This document shows positions 1-5,416 of a DNA stretch of 6,254 bases, one piece after another. Position 1 is the stretch's first letter. Each line of letters opens with the position of its first letter. Both the position numbers and the translations under genes were made by a program. The DNA is taken from the NCBI GenBank assembly GCA_947630205.1, contig CANRGW010000077.1:1-6254 (forward strand), read 5' to 3'. The notes beneath the pieces were generated by a model. The model worked only from the letters and a program-made list of their open reading frames with translations, did no database searches and had not been told where the DNA came from. Source of the stretch: an uncultured Bacilli bacterium (GTDB lineage Bacteria; Bacillota_I; Bacilli_A; RF39; UBA660).

Positions 1-1078
1 CATTAAATTTTAAAACATTGTATATTTTCTTATAAGTATCACTTTTTTCTAAAACTTTTTCTACTTTTAAAACGGTATCAAAAGGTACCTCATTAGAAGT
101 AGTTGTAACCGTTACAGAAGTTTCTTCATCTTTCTTTTCAAAAAGTAATTTACTAGAGTCACGAACAATTAAAAAGTCATAAGTTTTATCACCATTAGTT
201 ATTTTATAATAATAATCACCTAATTTTTCAGGATCATTAAATTCTTTATCATAATCTAATCCAAATTTCTCGTGTACTAAATTGAAATCTTCATCAGTTA
301 ATTTTCCACCTTTTTGAATTTTGAATGTTTCATCAGGAAAACTTTCTTTTAATCTTTTACTAGCAGCCTCTATATAAGCATCAGGTGTCTTCTCTGTTTC
401 ATCTGGTATATAAATTGCTCTTGTTGCATTTCCTCCTATACCTTCAAATATTCCATAATAGATGCCATCATATTTAAATATAAATTCACCATATGATTGA
501 TCCATTATATCATTACTATCTGGAATTAAAGGATAAAGAGCATAACTAAGTTTTTTATCATCAAATAAATCTTTAAATTCTCTAAAACATGTTAAAATAT
601 AATACGTTATTGGTTCATATTTGTCTATATCATTAAAATAAAGATTTACAGCAGCCATATCATCCATTACATATAAATATCCTGTTGAACCATTAGAAAA
701 ATTATAAGCAGGTGCATTCTTAGCAATTTTTTCTCTATAACTATCAATTATTTTCGTTATACTAGGGTCTTCTTGAACCCATTTTAATTTAAAAGTTCCC
801 TCTCCAAAATTTTCGCTATAATCTTTATTGTAAATTTGAAGGGAAATTTCACTAAAATCTTCGGAAATCTTAGAAATCATTATACCATAATCTAAATCTT
901 TTTCATCTACAAAAGTCCAGAAATATCTATAAGCCTCTATTTCTTTTTTAGGTTTAATAGCAGGCATTTCAATTGTATCATCAACAACAACGGCTTTTTT
1001 AAAATCATCAAATTCATTAGCCTTAACATTAGGTATTAAAACTAACAAACATATTAATCCAAATAATACTTTTTTCAT
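1..1078 (-). CDS. Secreted protein of unknown function, 3' end beyond the window
   Basis: An open frame of 359 codons begins at an ATG (1076-1078) and continues past the left edge without a stop, so the C-terminus is missing. A strong Shine-Dalgarno sequence, AAGGAGG at 1083-1089, lies 4 bases upstream. The N-terminus is a classic signal peptide: Lys-Lys, a hydrophobic stretch at residues 4-16, then NVKA-N, a plausible signal peptidase I site after Ala20. No lipobox is seen, so the mature protein is probably released or held at the wall. The rest is acidic and rich in Tyr, Asp, Lys and Phe. Residues 195-225 (around GEFIFKYDGIYYGIFEG) and 285-340 look beta-rich, and from about 319 a Thr/Val/Ser-rich strand pattern may begin an Ig-like module. 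I do not recognise the family. No terminator is visible between gpr and this gene, so readthrough from gpr is possible. That it is a real exported protein is well supported; any function is unknown. Confidence 0.85.
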   Translation of the reverse strand, partial: MKKVLFGLICLLVLIPNVKANEFDDFKKAVVVDDTIEMPAIKPKKEIEAYRYFWTFVDEKDLDYGIMISKISEDFSEISLQIYNKDYSENFGEGTFKLKWVQEDPSITKIIDSYREKIAKNAPAYNFSNGSTGYLYVMDDMAAVNLYFNDIDKYEPITYYILTCFREFKDLFDDKKLSYALYPLIPDSNDIMDQSYGEFIFKYDGIYYGIFEGIGGNATRAIYIPDETEKTPDAYIEAASKRLKESFPDETFKIQKGGKLTDEDFNLVHEKFGLDYDKEFNDPEKLGDYYYKITNGDKTYDFLIVRDSSKLLFEKKDEETSVTVTTTSNEVPFDTVLKVEKVLEKSDTYKKIYNVLKFN

Positions 1079-1104
1079 TTTTCCTCCTTAATATATTAAT
1101 AATT

Positions 1105-1131
1105 TTAAACATTCAAAACTTTTTTATCCAT
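1105..1131 (-). CDS. Possible 8-codon upstream leader ORF
   Basis: An ATG at 1129-1131 opens a short frame, MDKKVLNV, ended by TAA at 1105-1107. It is preceded at 7 bases by AGGAG (1139-1143; extended AGGAGATGAT), a ribosome binding site as good as that of the large gene downstream. It lies in the leader of the secreted-protein gene, 26 bases before that gene's start. It could be a leader peptide that affects translation or transcription of the gene, a remnant, or chance in AT-rich DNA. No run of one regulatory amino acid and no obvious attenuator hairpin is present, so the role is open. Confidence 0.3.
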   Translation of the reverse strand: MDKKVLNV

Positions 1132-1161
1132 TAATCATCTCCTATTTTATCTTATATTTAT

Positions 1162-1189
1162 ATAATATCATATTTTAAAAATTTTGCAA
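1162..1189 (-). promoter_or_regulatory. Candidate promoter for the secreted-protein gene
   Basis: Reading leftward, TTGCAA (1184-1189) is followed after 16 bases by TATTAT (1162-1167), each close to the sigma-A consensus. Transcription would begin near 1155, giving a leader of about 77 bases that contains the possible 8-codon frame. The region is so AT-rich that chance matches are common. Confidence 0.35.
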
Positions 1190-1228
1190 TTACTTAAGCA
1201 TATTTTTTTATTCTTAATTTTTAATATT

Positions 1229-2230
1229 TTATTCTCTTTTTTCATGTAAAGTATTATTTAAAGCCTCTCCTAAAAGTTTACCTAATTTTTCGATTATAAA
1301 ATCTATTTCTTTAGTTGTAACAATCAAATTATAACCAATAGGATTTAAGACTTCAAAAATTAATTCTTTCATTTCTTCTTCATTTAAAGTACCTACTAAA
1401 CCTAATAATTCTTCTTTTTCTTCTTTTGATAACTCTTTTTCTTCTTTTAAATAATTAACATTATTTTTAGGAATTAATTTATCTTTTTGATAATTATTTT
1501 TATGATAACTTATTTTCTTCATTAAAAAATTTAAAGTATCATTGACAATAACAGCACTTGAAACAACAGTTGGGACACCGATTGCAATAACTGGTATTTT
1601 AATAGTTTTAAAAGATATTTCTCCTTGATTGTTACCAATTCCTCGTCCGGGTTCTAATCCTGTATTAGTAATTTGAATTGTTTTTTGAATACGATTAATA
1701 TTTAAGGCTGCTAAAGCATCTATTGCAATTACAAAATCTGGTTTAATTCTTTTAATTGTTCCTAAAATAATATCTAAAGAAGAAATACCTGTATTACCAA
1801 AAACATTAGGTTCTAAAATAGCAACATTACGATAATTTTTATCAACCTCTCCTATTTTATATAAATGTCTTGTAACAATAATATTTTTTAAAGTTTGATA
1901 ACCAAGCGAATCGGGCGTTGATTTACTATTTCCAAGACCAATAATTAAACACTTAGCATCCTTTTTTATATTAGTTAATTCTAAAATTCTTTTTAATTCT
2001 TTAATCAAAACTTCTAAAACATTTTGAAAATTATCTTTATCTGTAATATCTGAAAAACTAATTGTTATATAATCCCCTTTTTTCTTTTTTAAAGAATTAT
2101 TTTCCTCTAATTTAATATAATCTATTGTAATATCCTTTTCTTGATAAGTATCTTTTATAAACTCATTAGAATTATTTTCAATAATTAAATCTGAACGTAC
2201 ATTATACTTTGCTAAATCAATTTTATGCAT
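1229..2230 (-). CDS. gpr: GPR germination protease (spore protease)
   Basis: GPR degrades the small acid-soluble proteins (SASPs) that coat DNA in dormant spores, early in germination; it is made as a zymogen in the forespore (family A25, atypical aspartic protease). The 333 residues resemble the Bacillus enzymes along the whole length. The N-terminus (KIDLAKYNVRSDL) matches the known pro-region pattern. The GLGN-STPDSLG motif places one catalytic-type Asp at 107, AIDALAA places the second at 171, and TGLEPGRGIGN follows at 191-200. The spacing of these Asp residues (64) is close to that of the two essential Asp in Bacillus megaterium GPR. The C-terminal block (GTLNEEEMKELIFEVLNPIGYNL, from 280) is also family-typical. 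The ATG at 2228-2230 has GGTGA at 2235-2239, so the start is secure. It is divergent from rpsT, a neighbour relationship I recall from Bacillus. No terminator is evident after the TAA. Its presence implies that the organism, or a recent ancestor, makes SASP-containing spores. Confidence 0.95.
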   Translation of the reverse strand: MHKIDLAKYNVRSDLIIENNSNEFIKDTYQEKDITIDYIKLEENNSLKKKKGDYITISFSDITDKDNFQNVLEVLIKELKRILELTNIKKDAKCLIIGLGNSKSTPDSLGYQTLKNIIVTRHLYKIGEVDKNYRNVAILEPNVFGNTGISSLDIILGTIKRIKPDFVIAIDALAALNINRIQKTIQITNTGLEPGRGIGNNQGEISFKTIKIPVIAIGVPTVVSSAVIVNDTLNFLMKKISYHKNNYQKDKLIPKNNVNYLKEEKELSKEEKEELLGLVGTLNEEEMKELIFEVLNPIGYNLIVTTKEIDFIIEKLGKLLGEALNNTLHEKRE

Positions 2231-2242
2231 AAAATCACCATA

Positions 2243-2275
2243 AATAGTATGGATTATTTTAAAAAAAATACTATT
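2243..2275. repeat. Inverted repeat in the gpr-rpsT intergenic region
   Basis: AATAGTAT (2243-2250) is repeated in inverse orientation as ATACTATT (2268-2275), a perfect 8-bp dyad with a 17-base centre. A smaller dyad, TATTTT (2255-2260) and AAAATA (2265-2270), is nested and partly overlaps it. The dyad lies between the gpr ribosome binding site and the rpsT -35 box, where it could be an operator for one or both genes. There is no adjacent T-run suggesting a terminator. The base composition makes chance pairing fairly likely. Confidence 0.35.
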
Positions 2276-2279
2276 ATTG

Positions 2280-2309
2280 TTGACTTTTTAACCTAAAATT
2301 TGCTATTAT
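2280..2309 (+). promoter_or_regulatory. rpsT promoter (sigma-A type, extended -10)
   Basis: TTGACT (2280-2285) and TATTAT (2304-2309) are separated by 18 bases, and TG at 2301-2302 gives an extended -10 (TGCTATTAT). The start point would be near 2316, leaving a leader of about 20 bases before the rpsT ATG with its ribosome binding site AGAGGTGA at 2326-2333. Confidence 0.75.
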
Positions 2310-2337
2310 ATATGTGTTTTAAGAAAGAGGTGACAAG

Positions 2338-2601
2338 ATGCCAAATATTAAAAGTGCTAAAAAAAGAGTTTTAACAAGTGCTCGTAAATGTGAAGAAAAT
2401 ATTTTAGTAGACTCAAGAATGAAAAATTCTATTAAAAAATTAGAAAAATTAGTTAAAGATGGTAAAAAAGAAGAAAGTAAAGAACTTCTAAATACAACTA
2501 TCAAAAATATTGATAAAGCACAAGATATTAATATAGTTCATAAGAATAAAGCAGCAAGATTAAAATCAAGATTGACAAAATCAGTTAATGGAATAGAATA
2601 G
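2338..2601 (+). CDS. rpsT: 30S ribosomal protein S20
   Basis: S20 is a primary 16S rRNA-binding protein of the small ribosomal subunit. The 87-residue length is typical of the family. The MPNIKSAKKRV start, the SRMKNSIKKLEK helix (26-37) and the VHKNKAARLKSRL motif near the C-terminus (67-79) are all S20 hallmarks, and the protein is Lys-rich and helical as expected. The ATG is preceded by AGAGGTGA with a 4-base spacer. It is a single-gene transcript: its own promoter lies just upstream and an intrinsic terminator follows, with the stop codon inside the hairpin. The frame on the opposite strand within this gene is a shadow. Confidence 0.98.
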   Translation: MPNIKSAKKRVLTSARKCEENILVDSRMKNSIKKLEKLVKDGKKEESKELLNTTIKNIDKAQDINIVHKNKAARLKSRLTKSVNGIE

Positions 2602-2636
2602 TAACAAAAATTCATAAGAAATTGTTACTTTTTTTG
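2600..2636 (+). terminator. rpsT intrinsic terminator overlapping the stop codon
   Basis: AGTAACAA (2600-2607) pairs perfectly with TTGTTACT (2622-2629). Inside the loop TTC (2611-2613) can pair with GAA (2618-2620). A T-run (2629-2635) follows at once. The last two bases of the rpsT TAG stop form the base of the stem. Confidence 0.85.
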
Positions 2637-2681
2637 TATTATTTTTTAAAATTTATGATAGAATATAATTAGGTGAGGTAT

Positions 2682-3593
2682 ATGAAAAAGATATTACGAA
2701 TTTTTTTATGTTTAGCTATCTTTTTAAGTATTTTTTTCATAACCTTTCATTATAAAGAAGATATTCTTGTTTATTATAATAAATTCTTTGCCAATTCTGA
2801 AAAGAAACCAACAACTTTAGTAAAGAATGAATACTATCGTGATTATAATTTTAAATATATAAGTAATACAACTAACTTTACGCCTAAAAATAAGCAAGAT
2901 ATTTTAGATATCTATTATACTGTTATCAATAGTGGTATGGAAGAATTTTCTTTTTATTGTGAAGAAGAATATGCTACTTGTTTAAATGATGTATATGATG
3001 TTAATAATCAAGAAACGATTTCCGATATAAGTAATTTTGTACATCCTTATAATAGTTTAAAATATTTAAATACAAAAATTGATACTTTAGGTAAAATAAC
3101 TATTTATATTAATAGAAACTATACAGAAGAAATGAAAACTATTTTAGATTATAAAGTAGATGATATTATAAAAAATAATATTACAAGTGATATGACTTTA
3201 AAAGAAAAAATTAGAACTATTCATGATTATATAATTAATAATACTAAGTATGATCAGGAACGAAGTGATAATGATGTTTACAAATATAAATCTGATACAG
3301 CGTATGGGGCTTTAATTGAAGGATATGCTGTTTGTAGTGGTTATACTGATAGTATGATGTTATTCTTAGAAAAGTTTGGGGTTAAAAGTTATAAAATTTC
3401 TAGTAAAAATCATGTTTGGAATTACGTTTATTTAGATAATAAGTGGTACAATTTAGATTTAACTTGGGATGATCCAATTAATAGTGATGGTTCTAATACT
3501 TTAGATGACTCTTTCTTTTTAATATCAACAAATAAAATGTTAGAACTTGATAAAACTGAACATGTATATAATAAAACTGTCTATATGGAATAG
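2682..3593 (+). CDS. Membrane-anchored transglutaminase-like protein
   Basis: The 303-residue product has one N-terminal membrane segment (about residues 4-22), then a roughly 130-residue extracytoplasmic region and a C-terminal transglutaminase-like (papain-fold) domain. The Cys-His-Asp triad is visible: Cys218 in GYAVCSGYT, His244 in KNHVWNYV, and Asp259 in KWYNLDLTWDDP. In this superfamily the Cys attacks amide bonds; bacterial secreted members are usually peptidases or cross-linking enzymes acting at the cell surface, and the substrate here is unknown. Cys93 and Cys100 in the linker could form a disulfide. I place the start at ATG 2682, served by AGGTGAGG at 2671-2678; a GTG at 2673 lies inside that site and has no ribosome binding site of its own. 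TATGAT (2654-2659) or TATAAT (2664-2669) may be the -10 box, but no clear -35 is seen. The gene sits alone between two terminators, so context gives no hint of pathway. Confidence 0.88.
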   Translation: MKKILRIFLCLAIFLSIFFITFHYKEDILVYYNKFFANSEKKPTTLVKNEYYRDYNFKYISNTTNFTPKNKQDILDIYYTVINSGMEEFSFYCEEEYATCLNDVYDVNNQETISDISNFVHPYNSLKYLNTKIDTLGKITIYINRNYTEEMKTILDYKVDDIIKNNITSDMTLKEKIRTIHDYIINNTKYDQERSDNDVYKYKSDTAYGALIEGYAVCSGYTDSMMLFLEKFGVKSYKISSKNHVWNYVYLDNKWYNLDLTWDDPINSDGSNTLDDSFFLISTNKMLELDKTEHVYNKTVYME

Positions 3594-3607
3594 ACAGTTA
3601 TTTTTTT
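3575..3607. terminator. Shared bidirectional terminator of converging genes
   Basis: AACTGTCTA (3575-3583) pairs perfectly over 9 bp with TAGACAGTT (3591-3599) around a 7-base loop. On the plus strand a run of seven T follows (3601-3607), terminating the transglutaminase-like gene. On the minus strand the stem is followed by TTTTATTATA, suitable for yidD. The TAG stop of the plus-strand gene (3591-3593) and the TAA stop of yidD (3598-3600) both fall in the right arm or at its edge. Confidence 0.85.
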
Positions 3608-3807
3608 AATGGATCATATCCTCCTTTGGAAAAAGGATTACATTTTAATATTCTTTTAAAACTTAAAATACTTCCTTTAAAGGCTCCATATGTTTCAATC
3701 GCTTCAATGGCATAGTTAGAACAAGTTGGATAATATTTACAGGAATAATGAAAATTTCCCGGAATTTTTTGATAAAGTTTTATAAGTTTTATTAAAAAGT
3801 TTTTCAT
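3598..3807 (-). CDS. yidD: YidD, membrane protein insertion efficiency factor
   Basis: YidD is a small membrane-associated protein that assists insertion of membrane proteins together with YidC/Sec. The family signature is clear: HYSCKYYPTCSNYAIEAI (20-37), with Cys23 and Cys29, then the YGAFKGSILSFKRILKCNPF block (40-59) with Cys56, ending GGYDPLK. An amphipathic N-terminal helix (NFLIKLIKLYQKI) precedes it. The 69 residues are at the short end of the family. The ATG (3805-3807) has AGGGTGG at 3811-3817 upstream. A TATATT at 3827-3832 could be its -10 box, with no good -35. Here yidD is away from the rpmH-rnpA-yidC cluster with which it is linked in many bacteria; stand-alone copies are known in Bacilli. 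Confidence 0.95.
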   Translation of the reverse strand: MKNFLIKLIKLYQKIPGNFHYSCKYYPTCSNYAIEAIETYGAFKGSILSFKRILKCNPFSKGGYDPLKK

Positions 3808-3845
3808 AAACCACCCTAATTATTGTAATATAAAGTCTTTGAAAA

Positions 3846-3888
3846 GAAAAGCCGTTTTATTATTAATCATTAATAAAGTTTGCTTTTT
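3846..3888 (-). terminator. Imperfect long hairpin, possible leftward terminator
   Basis: AAAAGC (3847-3852) pairs with GCTTTT (3882-3887), and inside it TTTATTA (3856-3862) pairs with TAATAAA (3871-3877) around an 8-base loop, with small internal mismatches between. Leftward, the outer arm runs into TTTTC-TTTTC, a fair U-tract, so it may stop minus-strand transcripts coming from the HIRAN gene after they pass antisense to the tRNA. Its right arm overlaps the tRNA -35 box, so the pairing may instead be coincidental. Confidence 0.35.
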
Positions 3889-3908
3889 TCTTAATTATTT
3901 TGTATAAT
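3880..3908 (+). promoter_or_regulatory. tRNA-Gln promoter
   Basis: TTGCTT (3880-3885) and a perfect TATAAT (3903-3908) are 17 bases apart. Transcription would start near 3915, about six bases before the mature tRNA, so only a very short 5' leader needs removal by RNase P. Confidence 0.75.
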
Positions 3909-3920
3909 TTAAAAGTAAAT

Positions 3921-3994
3921 TGTCCTATAGCCAAGTGGTAAGGCAGTGGACTCTGACTCCATGAGCGTTAGTTCGAATCTAACTAGGACAACCA
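3921..3994 (+). tRNA. tRNA-Gln (anticodon CTG), CCA encoded
   Basis: A full cloverleaf is present. The acceptor stem TGTCCTA/TAGGACA makes 7 bp; the D-stem is GCC/GGC with a GTGGTAA-containing loop; the anticodon stem is GTGGA/TCCAT with loop CTCTGAC, giving CTG at 3953-3955 (reads CAG); the variable loop is 4 bases; the T-arm is GTTAG-TTCGAAT-CTAAC. The discriminator base A is followed by an encoded CCA (3992-3994). The weak U1-A72 first pair is typical of bacterial tRNA-Gln; in Bacillota this tRNA is usually charged with Glu by GltX and then amidated by GatCAB. A CTG isoacceptor is normally an addition to the TTG one, which should lie elsewhere in the genome. It is a single-tRNA unit with its own promoter and terminator. 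Confidence 0.97.
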
Positions 3995-4004
3995 AATATG
4001 TTAT

Positions 4005-4029
4005 AATCACTTAATTTAGTGATTTTTTT
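4005..4029 (+). terminator. Intrinsic terminator after tRNA-Gln
   Basis: AATCACT (4005-4011) pairs with AGTGATT (4018-4024) around a 6-base loop, and the T-run continues to 4029. The T-run reaches the stop codon of the converging HIRAN gene (4028-4030). On the minus strand the hairpin has no useful U-tract, so it probably acts on the tRNA only. Confidence 0.8.
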
Positions 4030-4729
4030 ATTTACTTTCATTTCTAATATCAAAAATTAGTTTAACACCAACTGTAATATTTTCATCACTTAACAAACTT
4101 TCAAAATTTAAAGCCTCTATTTTAGCTGAATATGGTATTTTTTTATCAAGTAATTTTGAAAGTTCTTTACTATAATATCTAGGAACATATCCAAGAAAAT
4201 ATTTTTTATCAATATTTAAATAATTAACCTTGATTGAATACTTATCTTTTTCATTATTCTCTTCTCTTTCTAATTCTAGATTATCATTGATATTTAAAAT
4301 CTTTTTCATTTTTAATTTATTTATATAATACCTTGTTCCAGCAACTTCAAATTCAATCTTACTATTTTTATCAAATTTAGGAACGAATTCAAAATTATCA
4401 GTTAACAATCTTCCTCTAGTTTTTCTCAAAATTTCCATTTTGGTTGAATTAACTTCCAAATCATACGAATTTAAAATTTTTAAATAGTCAGGCCTTTTAA
4501 TATCTGGTAATCTGGTTTCAATATTAGCAAACAAAGTATTAGATTTATATACTTTATCTAAATCTTTAAATCCTGGATAATAAGTAAAATTTTCTTTTAA
4601 AGCATCTTCTAACTCAGGATTTAAATATTTAAATTTATATAAATTAGAGTCATAAGACAATTCTCCAATTAAATATCTTCTTCTTTCATTGGGTTCTTTC
4701 CAAATTAACCATAAAACCATATTTTCCAT
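4028..4729 (-). CDS. HIRAN-domain protein with a HipA-N-like N-terminal half
   Basis: A 233-residue soluble protein without signal peptide or membrane segment. Residues about 127-215 fit the HIRAN pattern: a start at FEVAGTRYY, then LELEREENNEKDKYSIKV (the position of the family's EpdNpyD.nAI motif), then KKYFLGYVPRYYSKELSKLL, ending in a beta strand. HIRAN domains bind DNA, notably free 3' ends in the eukaryotic HLTF, and bacterial stand-alone versions are thought to act in DNA repair or processing. The N-terminal half (IGELSYDSNLYKFKY, then YPGFKDLDKVY, LFANIETRLPD, RPDY, TRGRLLTDNFEF) reminds me of the N-terminal part of HipA-type proteins, but no kinase domain follows; this resemblance is from memory and uncertain. 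The ATG at 4727-4729 has AGAGGG (4735-4740) at 5 bases, preferred over the in-frame ATG three codons later. TATAAT at 4750-4755 may be the -10 box. No leftward terminator lies directly after it. Confidence 0.75.
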   Translation of the reverse strand: MENMVLWLIWKEPNERRRYLIGELSYDSNLYKFKYLNPELEDALKENFTYYPGFKDLDKVYKSNTLFANIETRLPDIKRPDYLKILNSYDLEVNSTKMEILRKTRGRLLTDNFEFVPKFDKNSKIEFEVAGTRYYINKLKMKKILNINDNLELEREENNEKDKYSIKVNYLNIDKKYFLGYVPRYYSKELSKLLDKKIPYSAKIEALNFESLLSDENITVGVKLIFDIRNESK

Positions 4730-4811
4730 TTTTTCCCTCTTTTCAATTAATTATATCTTTTAAAATTTTAGGATACATATATAATATAACCGAAAAAAAG
4801 TTATTTTTATG

Positions 4812-4844
4812 AAAAAAATAAATTATCAACAAAATTGTGGATAA
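4812..4844 (-). terminator. scpAB terminator hairpin containing a DnaA-box sequence
   Basis: Reading leftward just after the scpB stop, TTATCCACA (4836-4844) pairs with TGTTGATAA (4823-4831) around a 4-base loop with a single mismatch, followed by TTT-A-TTTTTTT (4812-4822). The position and U-tract fit an intrinsic terminator for the scpA-scpB operon. The first arm is also identical to the consensus DnaA box, TTATCCACA, and the other arm is a one-mismatch box in opposite orientation. Confidence 0.65.
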
Positions 4845-4846
4845 AA

Positions 4847-5416
4847 TTAAATTATATCTTCATCTTCCTTATACTTAGAATTATACAAATCAATATCATC
4901 TACAATTTCTTCTATAGCATCAATTTTTGGTAAATCATTAAGAGATTGCATATTAAAATAATCTAAAAACTCACTTGTCGTTTTATATAAAATAGGTCTT
5001 CCTGGTAAATCACTTTTTCCTACTTCTTTTATTAAGCCCTTAGCCATTAATTTTCTAATCAAAGGTGCCGTACTAACACCTCTTATTTCATCAACTTCTA
5101 CTCTTGTAATTGGTTCATTATAAGCAATAATTGCTAAAGTTTCAATTGCTGACTGCGATAGAGTTTTATTTTCATCAGTTTCTAATAACTTCTCATAATA
5201 CTTCTTATGTTCTTTCTTCGTAGTTAATTTAAAAGCATCTCCTAAAATACTAAGTCTAATTCCCCTATCCTCTTTTTCATAATCGTTTTTTAATTCTAAT
5301 ATTAATTTTTTTAATTCTTCATCATCTATTTCTAAAATATTTAAAAGTTCCGAGATAGTTGCACCATCATCACCAACAACAAATAAAATTCCTTCTAAAA
5401 CACCTTTCAAATTCAT
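4847..5416 (-). CDS. scpB: Segregation and condensation protein B (ScpB)
   Basis: ScpB binds ScpA and with it forms the kleisin/KITE part of the SMC-ScpAB condensin that compacts and separates newly replicated chromosomes. The 189 residues show the usual two winged-helix domains: MNLKGVLEGILFVVGDDGA (1-19) opens the first, and LSQSAIETLAIIAYNEPITR (86-105) with IRGVSTAPLI and a GRP turn (139-141) marks the second. The acidic tail (KEDEDII) is ordinary. I start it at the ATG 5414-5416, which overlaps the scpA stop as ATGA and has GAGG (5424-5427) 7 bases upstream. An in-frame ATG five codons earlier (5429-5431) overlaps that ribosome binding site and adds MRGYR, which is not family-like. The overlap indicates translational coupling to scpA. 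A terminator directly follows the stop. Confidence 0.95.
   Translation of the reverse strand: MNLKGVLEGILFVVGDDGATISELLNILEIDDEELKKLILELKNDYEKEDRGIRLSILGDAFKLTTKKEHKKYYEKLLETDENKTLSQSAIETLAIIAYNEPITRVEVDEIRGVSTAPLIRKLMAKGLIKEVGKSDLPGRPILYKTTSEFLDYFNMQSLNDLPKIDAIEEIVDDIDLYNSKYKEDEDII

Noticed and set aside
2319..2504. A 61-codon open frame on the minus strand
   Set aside because: It lies almost wholly opposite rpsT, which is certain; its hydrophobic Leu/Ser/Phe-rich translation is what the antisense of a Lys-rich gene gives, and it has no ribosome binding site support.
2673..2681. GTG start three codons upstream for the transglutaminase-like gene
   Set aside because: The GTG is part of the AGGTGAGG ribosome binding site that serves the ATG at 2682, and nothing upstream of it resembles a ribosome binding site.
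3975..3994. tRNA 3' end as attachment site of an integrated element
   Set aside because: No second copy of the tRNA 3' end, no integrase and no mobile-element gene is seen in the window.
3921..4729. A functional link between the HipA-like N-terminal half and tRNA-Gln, because HipA kinases target GltX
   Set aside because: There is no kinase domain in the HIRAN protein, and adjacency to one tRNA gene is not evidence of a link.
4823..4844. Replication origin suggested by two DnaA-box-like sequences
   Set aside because: Only two boxes, forming a hairpin followed by a T-run after an operon; no box cluster, and no dnaA or dnaN nearby.
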